Source of the DNA: JOPF136 sp035541255
GTDB lineage: Bacteria > Acidobacteriota > Terriglobia > Acidiferrales > UBA7541
NCBI GenBank assembly: GCA_035541255.1
Contig: DATKNR010000116.1
Span: 1 to 13,936 of the forward strand
DNA: 13,936 nt
Direction: 5' to 3'
The position numbers were made by a program, and so were the translations under genes. Shown piece after piece: positions 1 to 7,470 of this stretch. Below the pieces are notes generated by a model. The model was not told the DNA's origin and made no database searches. It saw only the letters and a program-made list of their open reading frames with translations. Each line of letters starts with the position of its first letter. The stretch's first letter is position 1.

Positions 1-80
1 GACGCGCGGTATATAGTTAGCGGTTTGGGGTGAATGCGGCGCGGGGCCCGTTCGATGAGCCGCAGGCATGAGTGTGCGCG

Positions 81-2645
81 ATGGCGATTGATCTAGACAA
101 ACTTCTGACCCGAGCCAAGAAGAGCATCGAGAAGGGAAAGCTCGATGACGCCATCGAAGCCTACCTGGAAATCCTGGGCGCGTATTCGACAAACCTGGAC
201 GCCATGCAGACGCTGGGAGACCTCTACTCCCGGCAGAACAACGCGGAGCGCGCGGCGCACTACTACGGGCTGCTGTTCGACCGCCTGGTGGAAACGCGCG
301 ATCCGACGAAAGCGATGGCGCTCTACAGCCGGTTCCTGAAAGCGACGACGCAGCCGCCGGAGCGCGTGGCCAGGTATGCGAACCTGCTGCAAAAACAGAA
401 CCGTTCGCTCGAAGCCATCGAGCAGTTTGAAAACGCCGCGGAGCTTTATCTATTTCAGCAACGGACGGCGGAAGCGCTGACGTGCTGGGAACGGATTGCG
501 GTGCTGGATCCCGACAATCCGGGACGGCATTTCCTGATCGGTGAGGTGGCGGAGCGGCTGGGACAACTGGAGGCGGCGGCGCGGGGCTATCTGCGCGCGG
601 GACAACTGACGCTGGGCCTGAACGACGTGGAGTCGGCGATTTCGATTCTGGAGCGTGCGCACCGGATTCTGCCGAATGACCGGGGAATTGCTCTGGTATA
701 CGCGGACGGACTGCTGCGGAAAGGGCAGGCGCAGCGGGCGATGGAGCTGCTGGAGCCATTTGCCTCCGGCTCGGGAGACGCGGACCTGCACCTGCTGCTC
801 GGGCGCGCGCAGGTGGAAGCGGGGATGCTGGACAAGGCGTTCGCCACCCTTGAGTCGCTGGTGCGGCCGGCTGGACTGCACTACGAGAAGCTGTTTGAGA
901 TTGCCGTGCGGCAAATTGAAAGACACGAGGAGCCCGCGGCGGTGAAATCGCTGGAGAAGATTCGCGGAATCGCCACGGCGATCAAGAAGGAGGACGCGTT
1001 CCTCAACTCGTTCGAGAGCCTGCTGGGCAATCACCCGAAGTCCATCCCGCTGCTGGAATACGCGGGCCGCTATTACAACGAGATCAACCGGGAAACGAAG
1101 TATTTCGGCGTGCTCGGCCGGCTGTTCGATCTGTACGTGGAAACGGGAAACATCAAGGGGGCGTGCGACGCGCTGGACCGGCTGGTGGAAATCGACGCGT
1201 ACGACAACAATCACGCGGAACGGCTGGGAAGGCTGGAGGGGAAGGCGGACGAGGCGTACGTGAAGAGTTTCCGGGCGCGGCTGTCGAAATCGGCGGGAAG
1301 CTCGGCGCCCGTTGTCACAACGCGAACGGCCTTCGGCGTGGGCGAGCATCCGGCGGACGCGGGAAGCACGGCCGCGGACAAAGGAGCGGCGCAGCGCACG
1401 CAGACGCTGGAAGACATGATCGTGCAGACGGAGATTTTCCTGCAGTATTCGCTGGAAGCGAAAGCGAAGGAACGGCTGCAGAAAATCGCGGAGCAATTTC
1501 CGAACGAGGAGGAAAAGAACGAGCGGCTGAGGGCGCTCTACGAGCAGGCGAAGTGGTGGCCGGCGGGGTCGAAGGCGCAGCCGCGGGCGGCGGGGACGCA
1601 GGCGGGCCAGGCCGGATCGGCCGCGAAAACCGGAGCGTTCAACGCGGACACGCTGCGCGACCTGACCAAGATGTCGGAAGTGAACAAAGTGCTGTTCCGG
1701 CAGCCGACGCCAAAGGCCATCCTTTCGGCCGGGGTGAATGAAGTGGGGAAGCATCTGCGCGCGTCGAGGTGCGTCGCCACGATCGGCGCGGCGGGACAGC
1801 AGCCGCAGCTCTCGGCGGAATTCACGGCGCCGGGAGTTGAAGCAATGCCGGCGCCGAAGCTGGCGAAATTGATGTCGCTGCTGGCGGACGAGAGTCCGGA
1901 CGCGCTGGGCGCCATCACCTTTGACTCGGCGACGAATCCGGCGTTTGCTGAGACGGGATTGCAGTCGCTGCTGGCCGTACAGCTGGTGGACAAGGAGAAG
2001 CAGGAGCAAGGCGGAATGCTGATCGTATCCATGGAGGCTGCGCGGCGCTGGAAGCCGAACGAGAGCTACTTCCTGCAGGCGGTGGGCGACCAGATGCTGG
2101 TGGCCGTGAACCATGCGCGGCTGCGCACGCTGATGCGAACGCTGGCGGTGGCGGACGAAAAGACGGGACTGCTGAGCGCGAGTTCCTACCAGGACTGCCT
2201 GCTGGCGGAAACGGCGCGGGCCAAGCAGCAGTCCACGTCCTTTTCCCTGCTGGTGCTGCAGGTGGACAAGGCGCGGGAACTGGCGCGGCAATTCGGGGAA
2301 GACAAGGTGGAGGGGTACATCGAAAGCCTGTCGCGCACGCTGCTGACGGGAGTGCGGCAAACGGACATCGCGGTGAAATACGTGGGCTGGGCGGTGGCGC
2401 TGGTGATGCCGGACACGACCGGGACGAACGCGCTGGGGCTGGCGGACAAATTGAAGCGTCTGGCAGGAACGGTGAAAGCGCCGTGGAACGGTGCGGGAGT
2501 GACGCTGAGCGCCGTGGTGGCGGAAGCGGTGGTGCAGGCGCAGTACGAAAACGAAGACATTGTGACGCACCTGATTAACCGCGTGGATTCCGGGCTGGAG
2601 GACGTGAGAAAGGGCGAAGGGAACGCCGTGGTGCAATGCCCCTGA
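81..2645 (+). CDS. TPR-repeat protein with GAF-like region and degenerate GGDEF-like C-terminal domain
   Basis: The protein has 854 residues. Helical TPR-type repeats fill roughly residues 8-380, for example the A/L/Y-patterned segments at 18-50 and 150-260. A low-complexity Ala/Gly linker lies at about 405-440 and 495-520, with a short helical segment (441-492) between. Residues 530-685 resemble a GAF domain. Residues 690-850 follow the GGDEF fold pattern: DEKTGLLS at the start, FSLLVLQVD at 721-729, then TDIAVKY leading into the signature position. At 768-772 the expected GGDEF reads VGWAV, so both acidic catalytic residues are gone and cyclase activity is very unlikely. The likely role is a regulatory or scaffold protein in the cytoplasm; there is no signal peptide or membrane segment. 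I chose ATG at 81 over an in-frame GTG at 72 because the TPR helix begins directly after it. Neither has a convincing Shine-Dalgarno. In the 80 bp upstream only a TATATA at 10-15 looks promoter-like. The domain calls are by eye. Confidence 0.85.
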   Translation: MAIDLDKLLTRAKKSIEKGKLDDAIEAYLEILGAYSTNLDAMQTLGDLYSRQNNAERAAHYYGLLFDRLVETRDPTKAMALYSRFLKATTQPPERVARYANLLQKQNRSLEAIEQFENAAELYLFQQRTAEALTCWERIAVLDPDNPGRHFLIGEVAERLGQLEAAARGYLRAGQLTLGLNDVESAISILERAHRILPNDRGIALVYADGLLRKGQAQRAMELLEPFASGSGDADLHLLLGRAQVEAGMLDKAFATLESLVRPAGLHYEKLFEIAVRQIERHEEPAAVKSLEKIRGIATAIKKEDAFLNSFESLLGNHPKSIPLLEYAGRYYNEINRETKYFGVLGRLFDLYVETGNIKGACDALDRLVEIDAYDNNHAERLGRLEGKADEAYVKSFRARLSKSAGSSAPVVTTRTAFGVGEHPADAGSTAADKGAAQRTQTLEDMIVQTEIFLQYSLEAKAKERLQKIAEQFPNEEEKNERLRALYEQAKWWPAGSKAQPRAAGTQAGQAGSAAKTGAFNADTLRDLTKMSEVNKVLFRQPTPKAILSAGVNEVGKHLRASRCVATIGAAGQQPQLSAEFTAPGVEAMPAPKLAKLMSLLADESPDALGAITFDSATNPAFAETGLQSLLAVQLVDKEKQEQGGMLIVSMEAARRWKPNESYFLQAVGDQMLVAVNHARLRTLMRTLAVADEKTGLLSASSYQDCLLAETARAKQQSTSFSLLVLQVDKARELARQFGEDKVEGYIESLSRTLLTGVRQTDIAVKYVGWAVALVMPDTTGTNALGLADKLKRLAGTVKAPWNGAGVTLSAVVAEAVVQAQYENEDIVTHLINRVDSGLEDVRKGEGNAVVQCP

Positions 2646-2695
2646 ACGGATGGAACGCGCCGCGACTCGTGCGGCGGCGCCGGGAAGTGAATTCC

Positions 2696-2700
2696 AGGAG
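2696..2700 (+). promoter_or_regulatory. Ribosome binding site of the 3-hydroxyacyl-CoA dehydrogenase gene
   Basis: AGGAG lies 8 nt before the ATG at 2709. It is one of the few clear Shine-Dalgarno sequences in the window and fixes that start. Confidence 0.75.
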
Positions 2701-2708
2701 AAGAAACG

Positions 2709-3593
2709 ATGGCAATTGAAAAAGTGGGAGTGGCGGGCTGTGGCCTGATGGGCTCGGGAATCGCGCAGGTGTGCGCGCAGGCGGGATTCCCCACGGTGGT
2801 GCGCGAGGTGAACGACGCGCTGCTGGAGAAAGGGCTGAAAGGCATCGAGAAAAATCTGGACCGGCTGGTGGAAAAGGGGACGATGACGGCGGCGGACCGC
2901 GACGCGGCGCGCGGGCGGCTGAAGGGCACAACGAAGATCGAGGATCTGGCGGGGGCGGACATCGTGATCGAGGCCATCGTCGAGCAACTGGCGGCGAAGC
3001 GGGAGTTCTGGAAAGCGTTGGAACCGCAATGCGGAAAGCACACGATTTTCGCGAGCAACACGTCGTCGCTTTCGATCACGGAAATGGCCATGAGCACGGG
3101 GCGGCCGCAGCGGTTCGTGGGCATGCATTTTTTCAATCCCGTGCCTGTGATGAAGCTGGTGGAGGTGATCCGGACGATTGCGACGGAGGACGCGGCGTTT
3201 GACGAGGCCTACGCGTTCGGCCAGCGGCTGGGAAAAACGGCGGTGAAGACGACGGACCGGCCGGGATTCATCGTGAACCGGCTGCTGGTGCCGTTCCTGC
3301 TGGACGCGATCCGCGCGCTGGAAGAAGGCGTGGGAACAATCGAGGACATCGACAACTCGATGAAGCTGGGCGCGGGACACCCCATGGGGCCGCTGACGCT
3401 GCTCGACTTTGTGGGCCACGATACGACGTACTACATCGCGAACATCATGTTCGAGGAATTCAAGGAGAAGCGATTTGCGCCGCCGGCGCTGCTGAAACGC
3501 ATGGTGCTGGCGGGATGGAACGGAAGGAAATCGGGGAAGGGATTTTACGATTATAGCGATCCGAAGAATCCCCGGCCGATGAAGCTGCTGTAG
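2709..3593 (+). CDS. hbd: 3-hydroxybutyryl-CoA dehydrogenase (3-hydroxyacyl-CoA dehydrogenase, NAD-dependent)
   Basis: This 294-residue protein is full length for the short Hbd/PaaH type. It oxidises (S)-3-hydroxyacyl-CoA to 3-oxoacyl-CoA with NAD(P), or runs in reverse, in the cytoplasm. The N-terminal Rossmann fold carries GCGLMG at 10-15. SNTSS at 116-120, HFFNPVPVMKLVE at 140-152 and GFIVNRLL at 186-193 are family hallmarks. S119, H140, E152 and N190 have the same relative spacing as the catalytic Ser, His, Glu and Asn of human short-chain HAD. The C-terminal dimerisation domain ends with GRKSGKGFYDY. The start is supported by AGGAG 8 nt upstream. The gene lies 63 bp after the TPR gene and 55 bp before the enoyl-CoA hydratase gene, so the pair probably acts in succession in beta-oxidation or butanoyl-CoA metabolism. 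No thiolase or acyl-CoA dehydrogenase is in the window. Chain-length preference cannot be read from the sequence. Confidence 0.95.
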   Translation: MAIEKVGVAGCGLMGSGIAQVCAQAGFPTVVREVNDALLEKGLKGIEKNLDRLVEKGTMTAADRDAARGRLKGTTKIEDLAGADIVIEAIVEQLAAKREFWKALEPQCGKHTIFASNTSSLSITEMAMSTGRPQRFVGMHFFNPVPVMKLVEVIRTIATEDAAFDEAYAFGQRLGKTAVKTTDRPGFIVNRLLVPFLLDAIRALEEGVGTIEDIDNSMKLGAGHPMGPLTLLDFVGHDTTYYIANIMFEEFKEKRFAPPALLKRMVLAGWNGRKSGKGFYDYSDPKNPRPMKLL

Positions 3594-3604
3594 GGCGGAT
3601 ACTG

Positions 3605-3625
3605 GTCGAAAGTCGAAAGTTGAAG
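3605..3625 (+). repeat. 7-bp tandem repeat (GTCGAAA type), three units
   Basis: Two perfect GTCGAAA units are followed by the variant GTTGAAG, filling most of the 55-bp gap before the enoyl-CoA hydratase gene. A degenerate array of the same heptad type occurs at 10599-10626. Confidence 0.7.
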
Positions 3626-3648
3626 GCGGGAAACGGAGCCCACAAACA

Positions 3649-4431
3649 ATGGGATACGAAAATATTTTGTACGAGGTGCGGGACGGGATCGCGTGGATCA
3701 CGTTTAACCGGCCGAAGGTGCTGAACGCGCTGAACCACGCGACGCTGGTGGAACTGCGGCAGGCGCTGGAGGGGGCGCGGGACGATGCGGCGGTGCGCGT
3801 GGTGATCGTGACCGGAGCAGGGGAAAAGGCGTTTGTGGCCGGGGCGGACATAAGCGAGCTGGCGCGGATGAATGCCATCACCGGGCAGGAGACCTCGCTC
3901 TTCGGGCAGAGGGTGATCCGGAATTTCGAGACGATGGGAAAACCGTCGATCGCGGCAATCAACGGATTCGCATTGGGCGGAGGATGCGAGCTGGCGCTGG
4001 CGTGCTCGATGCGCGTGGCGAGCAAGACGGCGCGGCTCGGGCAGCCGGAAGTAAAGCTGGGAATCATGCCGGGCTACGGCGGGTCGCAGCGGCTGCCGCG
4101 GCTGGTGGGTAAAGGCCATGCGCACGAGATGATTTTGACGGGCGAAATGATTACGGCCGAGGAAGCGCTGCGCATCGGACTGGTAAACCGCGTGACGGAG
4201 CCGGGAGAGCTGCTTTCGACATGCGAGGGCATCGCAAAGAAAATCATCGAGAAGGCGCCGCTGGCGGTGAAGTTTTCGATGGACGCGATCGAACGCGGGA
4301 CGGAAATGCCGCAGGAGGAAGGGCTGTATCTGGAAGCGACGCTGTTCGGGCTGTGCGCGGCGACGGAGGACATGAGGGAGGGGACGAAGGCGTTTCTGGA
4401 GAAGAGGGCGGCGGAGTTCAAGGGAAGATGA
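3649..4431 (+). CDS. Enoyl-CoA hydratase (crotonase family)
   Basis: The 260-residue length is typical of bacterial crotonases. It hydrates trans-2-enoyl-CoA to 3-hydroxyacyl-CoA, the substrate of the dehydrogenase encoded just upstream. The family pattern is complete: ITFNRP at 17-22, the AFVAGADI oxyanion-hole segment at 61-68, GGGCELALACS at 110-120 and GQPEVKLGIMPGYGGSQRL at 131-149. The two catalytic glutamates of true hydratases are present at E114 and E134, with the same 20-residue spacing as E144 and E164 of the rat mitochondrial enzyme. This favours hydratase over the isomerase or hydrolase members of the superfamily. The start ATG at 3649 gives the usual N-terminus (GYENILYEVRDGIAWITFNRP), though no strong Shine-Dalgarno is visible because a heptad repeat fills most of the upstream gap. 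The gene is likely co-transcribed with the dehydrogenase. The exact substrate (crotonyl-CoA or longer chains) is not determined. Confidence 0.93.
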   Translation: MGYENILYEVRDGIAWITFNRPKVLNALNHATLVELRQALEGARDDAAVRVVIVTGAGEKAFVAGADISELARMNAITGQETSLFGQRVIRNFETMGKPSIAAINGFALGGGCELALACSMRVASKTARLGQPEVKLGIMPGYGGSQRLPRLVGKGHAHEMILTGEMITAEEALRIGLVNRVTEPGELLSTCEGIAKKIIEKAPLAVKFSMDAIERGTEMPQEEGLYLEATLFGLCAATEDMREGTKAFLEKRAAEFKGR

Positions 4432-4482
4432 AGACGAAAACGGAAGAACGTGTGACGGAAACAGACGGGGGAGAAGTAAAAC

Positions 4483-4516
4483 GCAGGTCCCTCGTCGAGG
4501 ACTCCGCGGGATGACA
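4483..4516 (+). repeat. Short palindromic intergenic repeat, copy A
   Basis: The 169-bp gap 4432-4600 contains no gene that I can support. Within it, this element begins GCAGGTCCCT (4483-4492) and ends CTCCGCGGGATGACA (4502-4516). Its centre is a small inverted repeat, CCTCG-T-CGAGG (4490-4500). The same two ends, with a longer palindromic middle, recur at 6441-6497. The rest of the gap is purine-rich, low-complexity sequence. Confidence 0.65.
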
Positions 4517-4600
4517 ACTGAAGAGGAGGGGCGGGCGCCAAGGCTACGGGGAGAGGGGCGCGGGGTTGCATTTGGCGGCGGGGGCGGGGAACATACGAAG

Positions 4601-5413
4601 ATGCCGCGGAAACGGGAATACGACGACTCGAGAGACGGGGCCGAGAATCTGCGCCAGGATTTTGCGTGGGCAAAGGACGCGCTGGCGGGGATGGGCGGCT
4701 GGGAAGGATTGAAGAGCGGCACGTGGTTTTACGAATTTGCGCGCTCCACGTTTCGCTCCTATTACAAGCGCGCCACGCCGGAATACCTGCGGGAAAAATA
4801 TCCGGGAGAAAGCACGGCGTTCATCGCGGACCGGCTGATCCGTGTGGCGGCGAAAAACGCGATGCTGCTGGGCAGCGTGACCGGCGCGGCGATTTCCGCG
4901 GATGAGCTGGCCAGCATTCTGACGGCGGGCGAGGGCGGAGTGGGCCTGCCGGCCAATATTCTGCTGGGACTGGCTGCGCTGGGGGCGGAGCTGGTGCTGC
5001 TGGTGAAATTCCAGCTGCAGATGGTGGCGGGACTGGCGCGGCTTTACGGGGTGGATCTGGACCCGGACGATCCGGAAGACGTGCTGACCGTGTTTCTGTT
5101 TGCGCTGGGAGGATCACTGGCGGACCAGGCGGGGCGGATGGGGATGCGCGTGGGGGCGCGCGCAACGCGACAGATGCTGGAGCGGCGGATGCGGCGCGAA
5201 ATGCTGGCGCCGTGGAAGCTGCTGGGGGAACGGGTGGGCGCGAGGCTGGCGAGCCGGTCGCTGGTGAAGTACGCGGTGCCGATGGTGTCGGTGGGAATCG
5301 GCGCGGCATGGAATTACGCGACGACGCGGGCGCTGGGCCGGCTGGCGCGGCGGCACTTCCAGGAGCGCGCGCGGAGCGAGGCGCGGCTGGCGCTGGGCCG
5401 GGGGGAAGCGTGA
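4601..5413 (+). CDS. EcsC-family protein (function unknown)
   Basis: The chosen start (ATG 4601) gives 270 residues. The resemblance is to the EcsC family, named for the third gene of the Bacillus subtilis ecs cluster, whose biochemical role is not established. Family-like features are ADRLIRVAAKNAMLLGSVTGA at 76-96, a hydrophobic stretch at 115-144, the LARLYGVDLDPDDPEDVL segment at 145-162, and a C-terminal VPMVSVGIGAAWNYATTRALGR region at 226-247. There is no signal peptide. The hydrophobic stretch could be membrane-associated or a buried helix bundle. An in-frame ATG at 4511 would add 30 Gly/Arg/Glu-rich residues, but it lies inside a dispersed repeat, so I rejected it. The gene sits 39 bp before ribH, possibly in one transcript, with no obvious functional link. 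The family assignment is by eye and moderately sure. Confidence 0.75.
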   Translation: MPRKREYDDSRDGAENLRQDFAWAKDALAGMGGWEGLKSGTWFYEFARSTFRSYYKRATPEYLREKYPGESTAFIADRLIRVAAKNAMLLGSVTGAAISADELASILTAGEGGVGLPANILLGLAALGAELVLLVKFQLQMVAGLARLYGVDLDPDDPEDVLTVFLFALGGSLADQAGRMGMRVGARATRQMLERRMRREMLAPWKLLGERVGARLASRSLVKYAVPMVSVGIGAAWNYATTRALGRLARRHFQERARSEARLALGRGEA

Positions 5414-5452
5414 GCGCGCCCGGAACGCGCCGGACGAAATAGAGCCGGGAAA

Positions 5453-5977
5453 ATGCCAACAGGCGGAACAGGGACGCGGGGCGGACTGCGCGCCGAGGGG
5501 CTGCGCATCGGGCTGGTGGTGTCGCGGTTCAACAGCTTCATCACGGACCGTCTGCTGGCCGCGGCGCTGGATACGCTGCACGCCGCGGGCGCGGGAGACG
5601 AGGCACTGGAAATCGTGCGCGTGCCGGGATCGTTCGAGATACCGGTGGCGGCGAAGCAACTGGCGAGCACCGGACGCGTGCAGGCCATCATCTGTATCGG
5701 CTGCATCCTGAGGGGCGAGACGACGCACTACGATTACGTGTGTTCGGAGAGCGCGCGGGGAATCATGCTGGCGCAAATGGATACGGGAGTGCCGATGATT
5801 TTCTGCGTGCTGACATGCGACACGCTGGAGCAGGCGATTGACCGCGCGGGATTGAAGGGCGGAAACAAAGGCGCGGAGGCGGGGCTGGCGGCGGTGGAAA
5901 TGGCGAATCTGGCCAGAAAACTTACGGGCGGCAGCGCAGCATCGGGAATTCGCGGCAAGACGCGGCGCCGGCGATGA
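5453..5977 (+). CDS. ribH: 6,7-dimethyl-8-ribityllumazine synthase
   Basis: The protein has 174 residues. It condenses 5-amino-6-ribitylaminouracil with 3,4-dihydroxy-2-butanone 4-phosphate, the penultimate step of riboflavin synthesis, in the cytoplasm, usually as a large oligomeric shell. Diagnostic segments are VVSRFN (22-27), VPGSFEIP (57-64), RGETTHYDYV (87-96) with the proposed general acid/base H92, and CDTLEQAIDRAGLKGGNKG (122-140) with the phosphate-binding R131 and nearby K139. There is an N-terminal extension of about 15 residues before the first strand and an Arg-rich tail (GKTRRRR). The start ATG is preceded by a weak purine-rich site (GCCGGGA). The stop overlaps the nusB start in ATGA, so the two are probably translationally coupled. 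ribH-nusB is a common bacterial pairing. The other riboflavin genes are not in this window. Confidence 0.97.
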   Translation: MPTGGTGTRGGLRAEGLRIGLVVSRFNSFITDRLLAAALDTLHAAGAGDEALEIVRVPGSFEIPVAAKQLASTGRVQAIICIGCILRGETTHYDYVCSESARGIMLAQMDTGVPMIFCVLTCDTLEQAIDRAGLKGGNKGAEAGLAAVEMANLARKLTGGSAASGIRGKTRRRR

Positions 5978-6423
5978 CGCTGCGTCGCAAGGCGCGCGAA
6001 CTGGCGCTGCAACTTCTGTACCAGTGGGAACTCCGCAGGGAATCTCCGGAAAAAGTGGAAGAGGCATTCTGGCCGGGAGCCAAGGCCGCGGCGAGCACGC
6101 GGGAATTTGCGCATCGTCTGTTTACGGGCACAGTGACCGCGGCGGCGCAACTGGATGTGCTGATCGAGAAGCACGCGACGAACTGGAAGCTCGATCGGAT
6201 GAGCGCGGTGGACCGGAACATCCTGAGGCTGGCCGCGTTCGAGCTGAAATACGGGACGGCTCCGGTGAAGGTGGTGCTGGATGAAGCCGTGGAGCTGGCG
6301 AAGAAGTTTTCCGACGAAGCCGCGGCTGGATTTGTGAACGGCGTGCTGGACGCGATTTCGAAGGACGAAACCCGGAATTCCAAGCTCGAATCCGGGCAGC
6401 CGAAAGACGAGGGCGGGGAGTGA
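5974..6423 (+). CDS. nusB: Transcription antitermination factor NusB
   Basis: This 149-residue protein belongs to the NusB family. In E. coli, NusB binds boxA RNA together with NusE (S10) and promotes antitermination of rRNA operons. The all-helical core is intact: RRKARELALQLLYQWEL at the N-terminus, the WKLDRMSAVDRNILRLAAFEL segment at 71-91, then PVKVVLDEAVELAKKFSDEAAAGFVNGVLDAI at 97-128. This includes the conserved EAVELAKKF and FVNGVLDAI blocks. The last 20 residues (130-149) extend beyond the conserved core, are polar, and are encoded partly by a 7-bp-periodic sequence, so they may be repeat-derived. The ATG at 5974 overlaps the ribH stop codon by 4 bp (ATGA), which explains the absence of a separate ribosome binding site. 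It is the last gene of the rightward block. Confidence 0.96.
   Translation: MTLRRKARELALQLLYQWELRRESPEKVEEAFWPGAKAAASTREFAHRLFTGTVTAAAQLDVLIEKHATNWKLDRMSAVDRNILRLAAFELKYGTAPVKVVLDEAVELAKKFSDEAAAGFVNGVLDAISKDETRNSKLESGQPKDEGGE
6366..6393 (+). repeat. Degenerate 7-bp periodic sequence in the nusB tail
   Basis: Four consecutive heptads (CGAAACC, then CGGAATT, CCAAGCT and CGAATCC) share C at position 1 and A at position 4. The segment encodes the non-conserved C-terminal tail of NusB. The periodicity is visible but weak. Confidence 0.35.
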
Positions 6424-6440
6424 GCGAGAGGCGGACAGCA

Positions 6441-6497
6441 GCAGATCCCTGCCTGCGGCAGGCAAGCCTCATCCCGCTCCGCGGGATTCGGGTGACA
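6441..6497 (+). repeat. Palindromic intergenic repeat, copy B
   Basis: This element lies between the convergent nusB and phzF-like genes. Its left end GCAGATCCCT matches 9 of 10 bases of copy A at 4483. Its right end contains CTCCGCGGGAT, identical to copy A, and then TGACA after a six-base insertion (TTCGGG). The middle carries two hairpins that are largely absent from copy A. The remainder of the 6424-6527 gap shows nothing else. Confidence 0.7.
6450..6487. terminator. Paired hairpins between convergent genes, possible bidirectional terminator
   Basis: TGCCTGCGGCAGGCA (6450-6464) is a perfect inverted repeat with a 6-bp stem and 3-nt loop. ATCCCGCTCCGCGGGAT (6471-6487) has a 7-bp stem and 3-nt loop. 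They lie 27 bp after the nusB stop and about 40 bp after the phzF-like stop on the other strand. Neither is followed by a T-run, so this is not a textbook intrinsic terminator. Confidence 0.45.
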
Positions 6498-6527
6498 GGG
6501 CTGGGGCGAATCGCGGGCCGATGAGTC

Positions 6528-7409
6528 TCAGACGTCGATGTGGCCCTCGACGACGAGAACGGCAGAGCCGCTGACGCGGGGGACGAGTTTGGTTCCGGCG
6601 CGTTCCACGACCACCTGAATTTCGCTGTTGCGTCCCATCTCCACCCCCTGATGGATTTCGAGGGTTTCTCCCAACTGGAGTTTTTCGTGCTGGACGAGAT
6701 AGGCGCCGAGCGAACCGGCGGCGGAGCCGGTCGCGGGATCTTCAAAGAGCGCCCAAGGCACCATGCCGCGCGCGAACACCTCTCCGCGGCGTCCAGCAGC
6801 GAAGCAGTAGGCAAGCGTGCCGTGCTCGGAAATCAGGTGAGCAAGGGCGTGGATATCCAGGCGGATGCGCTTGAGCGCGGCGCGATTCCGGAGGGGCACC
6901 ATGAGATTGAAGATGCCGGTGGAGACGTATTCGAGAGGGAGCTTGGGATGCAGGTCCGTGGGGCGGAGGCCGAGTGCTTCGGTGAGGGCTTTGGTCGGAA
7001 CGCGCGCGGGAAAGAACCGCGCCGGTTTCTGCGTCATGGTAATGCGCGCGGGGCGGCCATTTTCGAAATGGACATCGACGGGAAGCAGTCCGGCGCCGAC
7101 CTCCTGTGTGACGCGCACGGTTCCCTCGTTGTGAGGCACAACACCGAGCATGGCGAGAAGAAACCAGGTGCCGATGACGGGATGGCCGGCCAGAGGCAGC
7201 TCCTGGGTGGTGGTGAAAATGCGGAGGCGGGCGAGCGCGCCGTTGTGCGAAGGCCGCTGGACGAAAACAGTTTCGGCGAGGTTCATCTCGCGGGCAATGG
7301 CCTGCATGCGATCGGCGGAGATGCCGTCGCCATCGGCGATGACGGCGAGGGGATTGCCGGAGTAGGGCTTGTTCGTGAAGACGTCGAGAGTGTAGAGGCG
7401 TCGCCGCAC
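6528..7409 (-). CDS. PhzF-family isomerase/epimerase-like protein
   Basis: The GTG start at 7409 gives 293 residues, the usual PhzF length, and the typical N-terminus (YTLDVFTNKPYSGNPLAV). The family has two diaminopimelate-epimerase-like halves. PhzF itself isomerises trans-2,3-dihydro-3-hydroxyanthranilate in phenazine synthesis, but most relatives have unknown substrates. Visible motifs are MNLAETVFV at 42-50 with E46 at the position of the catalytic Glu of PhzF, LPLAGHPVIGTW at 71-82, and PWALFEDPATGSAAG in the second half. No other phenazine gene is nearby, so a phenazine role is not supported. It is the last gene of the leftward block, 154 bp after the ABM-like gene. That gap has a TATACT box that might drive it separately. 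The frame stays open upstream of the GTG, but those residues are low-complexity and overlap the ABM-like gene, so I excluded them. Confidence 0.88.
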   Translation of the reverse strand: MRRRLYTLDVFTNKPYSGNPLAVIADGDGISADRMQAIAREMNLAETVFVQRPSHNGALARLRIFTTTQELPLAGHPVIGTWFLLAMLGVVPHNEGTVRVTQEVGAGLLPVDVHFENGRPARITMTQKPARFFPARVPTKALTEALGLRPTDLHPKLPLEYVSTGIFNLMVPLRNRAALKRIRLDIHALAHLISEHGTLAYCFAAGRRGEVFARGMVPWALFEDPATGSAAGSLGAYLVQHEKLQLGETLEIHQGVEMGRNSEIQVVVERAGTKLVPRVSGSAVLVVEGHIDV

Positions 7410-7420
7410 CGAATGGCCAT

Positions 7421-7427
7421 CCCTTCC
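7421..7427 (-). promoter_or_regulatory. Possible ribosome binding site of the phzF-like gene
   Basis: On the minus strand GGAAGGG lies 11 nt before the GTG at 7409. An out-of-frame ATG (7420-7418) directly abuts it and is too close to use it. The spacing to the GTG is on the long side. Confidence 0.4.
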
Positions 7428-7470
7428 GGAGCGCGGACGGAAATCCAGGCGCGTCCTGCGCTCGCTGTTG

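Noticed and set aside
2658..2676. Possible terminator hairpin after the TPR gene (CGCCGC and GCGGCG arms, 7-nt loop)
   Set aside because: The stem has only 6 bp, there is no T-run, and such GC pairs are expected by chance at this base composition.
450..4067. A 1205-codon open frame on the - strand opposite the TPR, dehydrogenase and hydratase genes
   Set aside because: It is Arg/His/Pro-rich without recognisable domains and lies opposite three well-supported genes. The G-ending codon use of those genes avoids TTA, CTA and TCA, so stops are rare on the opposite strand.
4511..4600. Upstream start (ATG 4511) for the EcsC-like gene
   Set aside because: The ATG lies inside a dispersed intergenic repeat and would add 30 Gly/Arg/Glu-rich residues with no conservation signal. 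ATG 4601 is preferred.
6528..7409. Phenazine biosynthesis locus
   Set aside because: Only the PhzF-like gene is present. PhzA, B, D, E and G are absent, and most PhzF relatives do not make phenazines.
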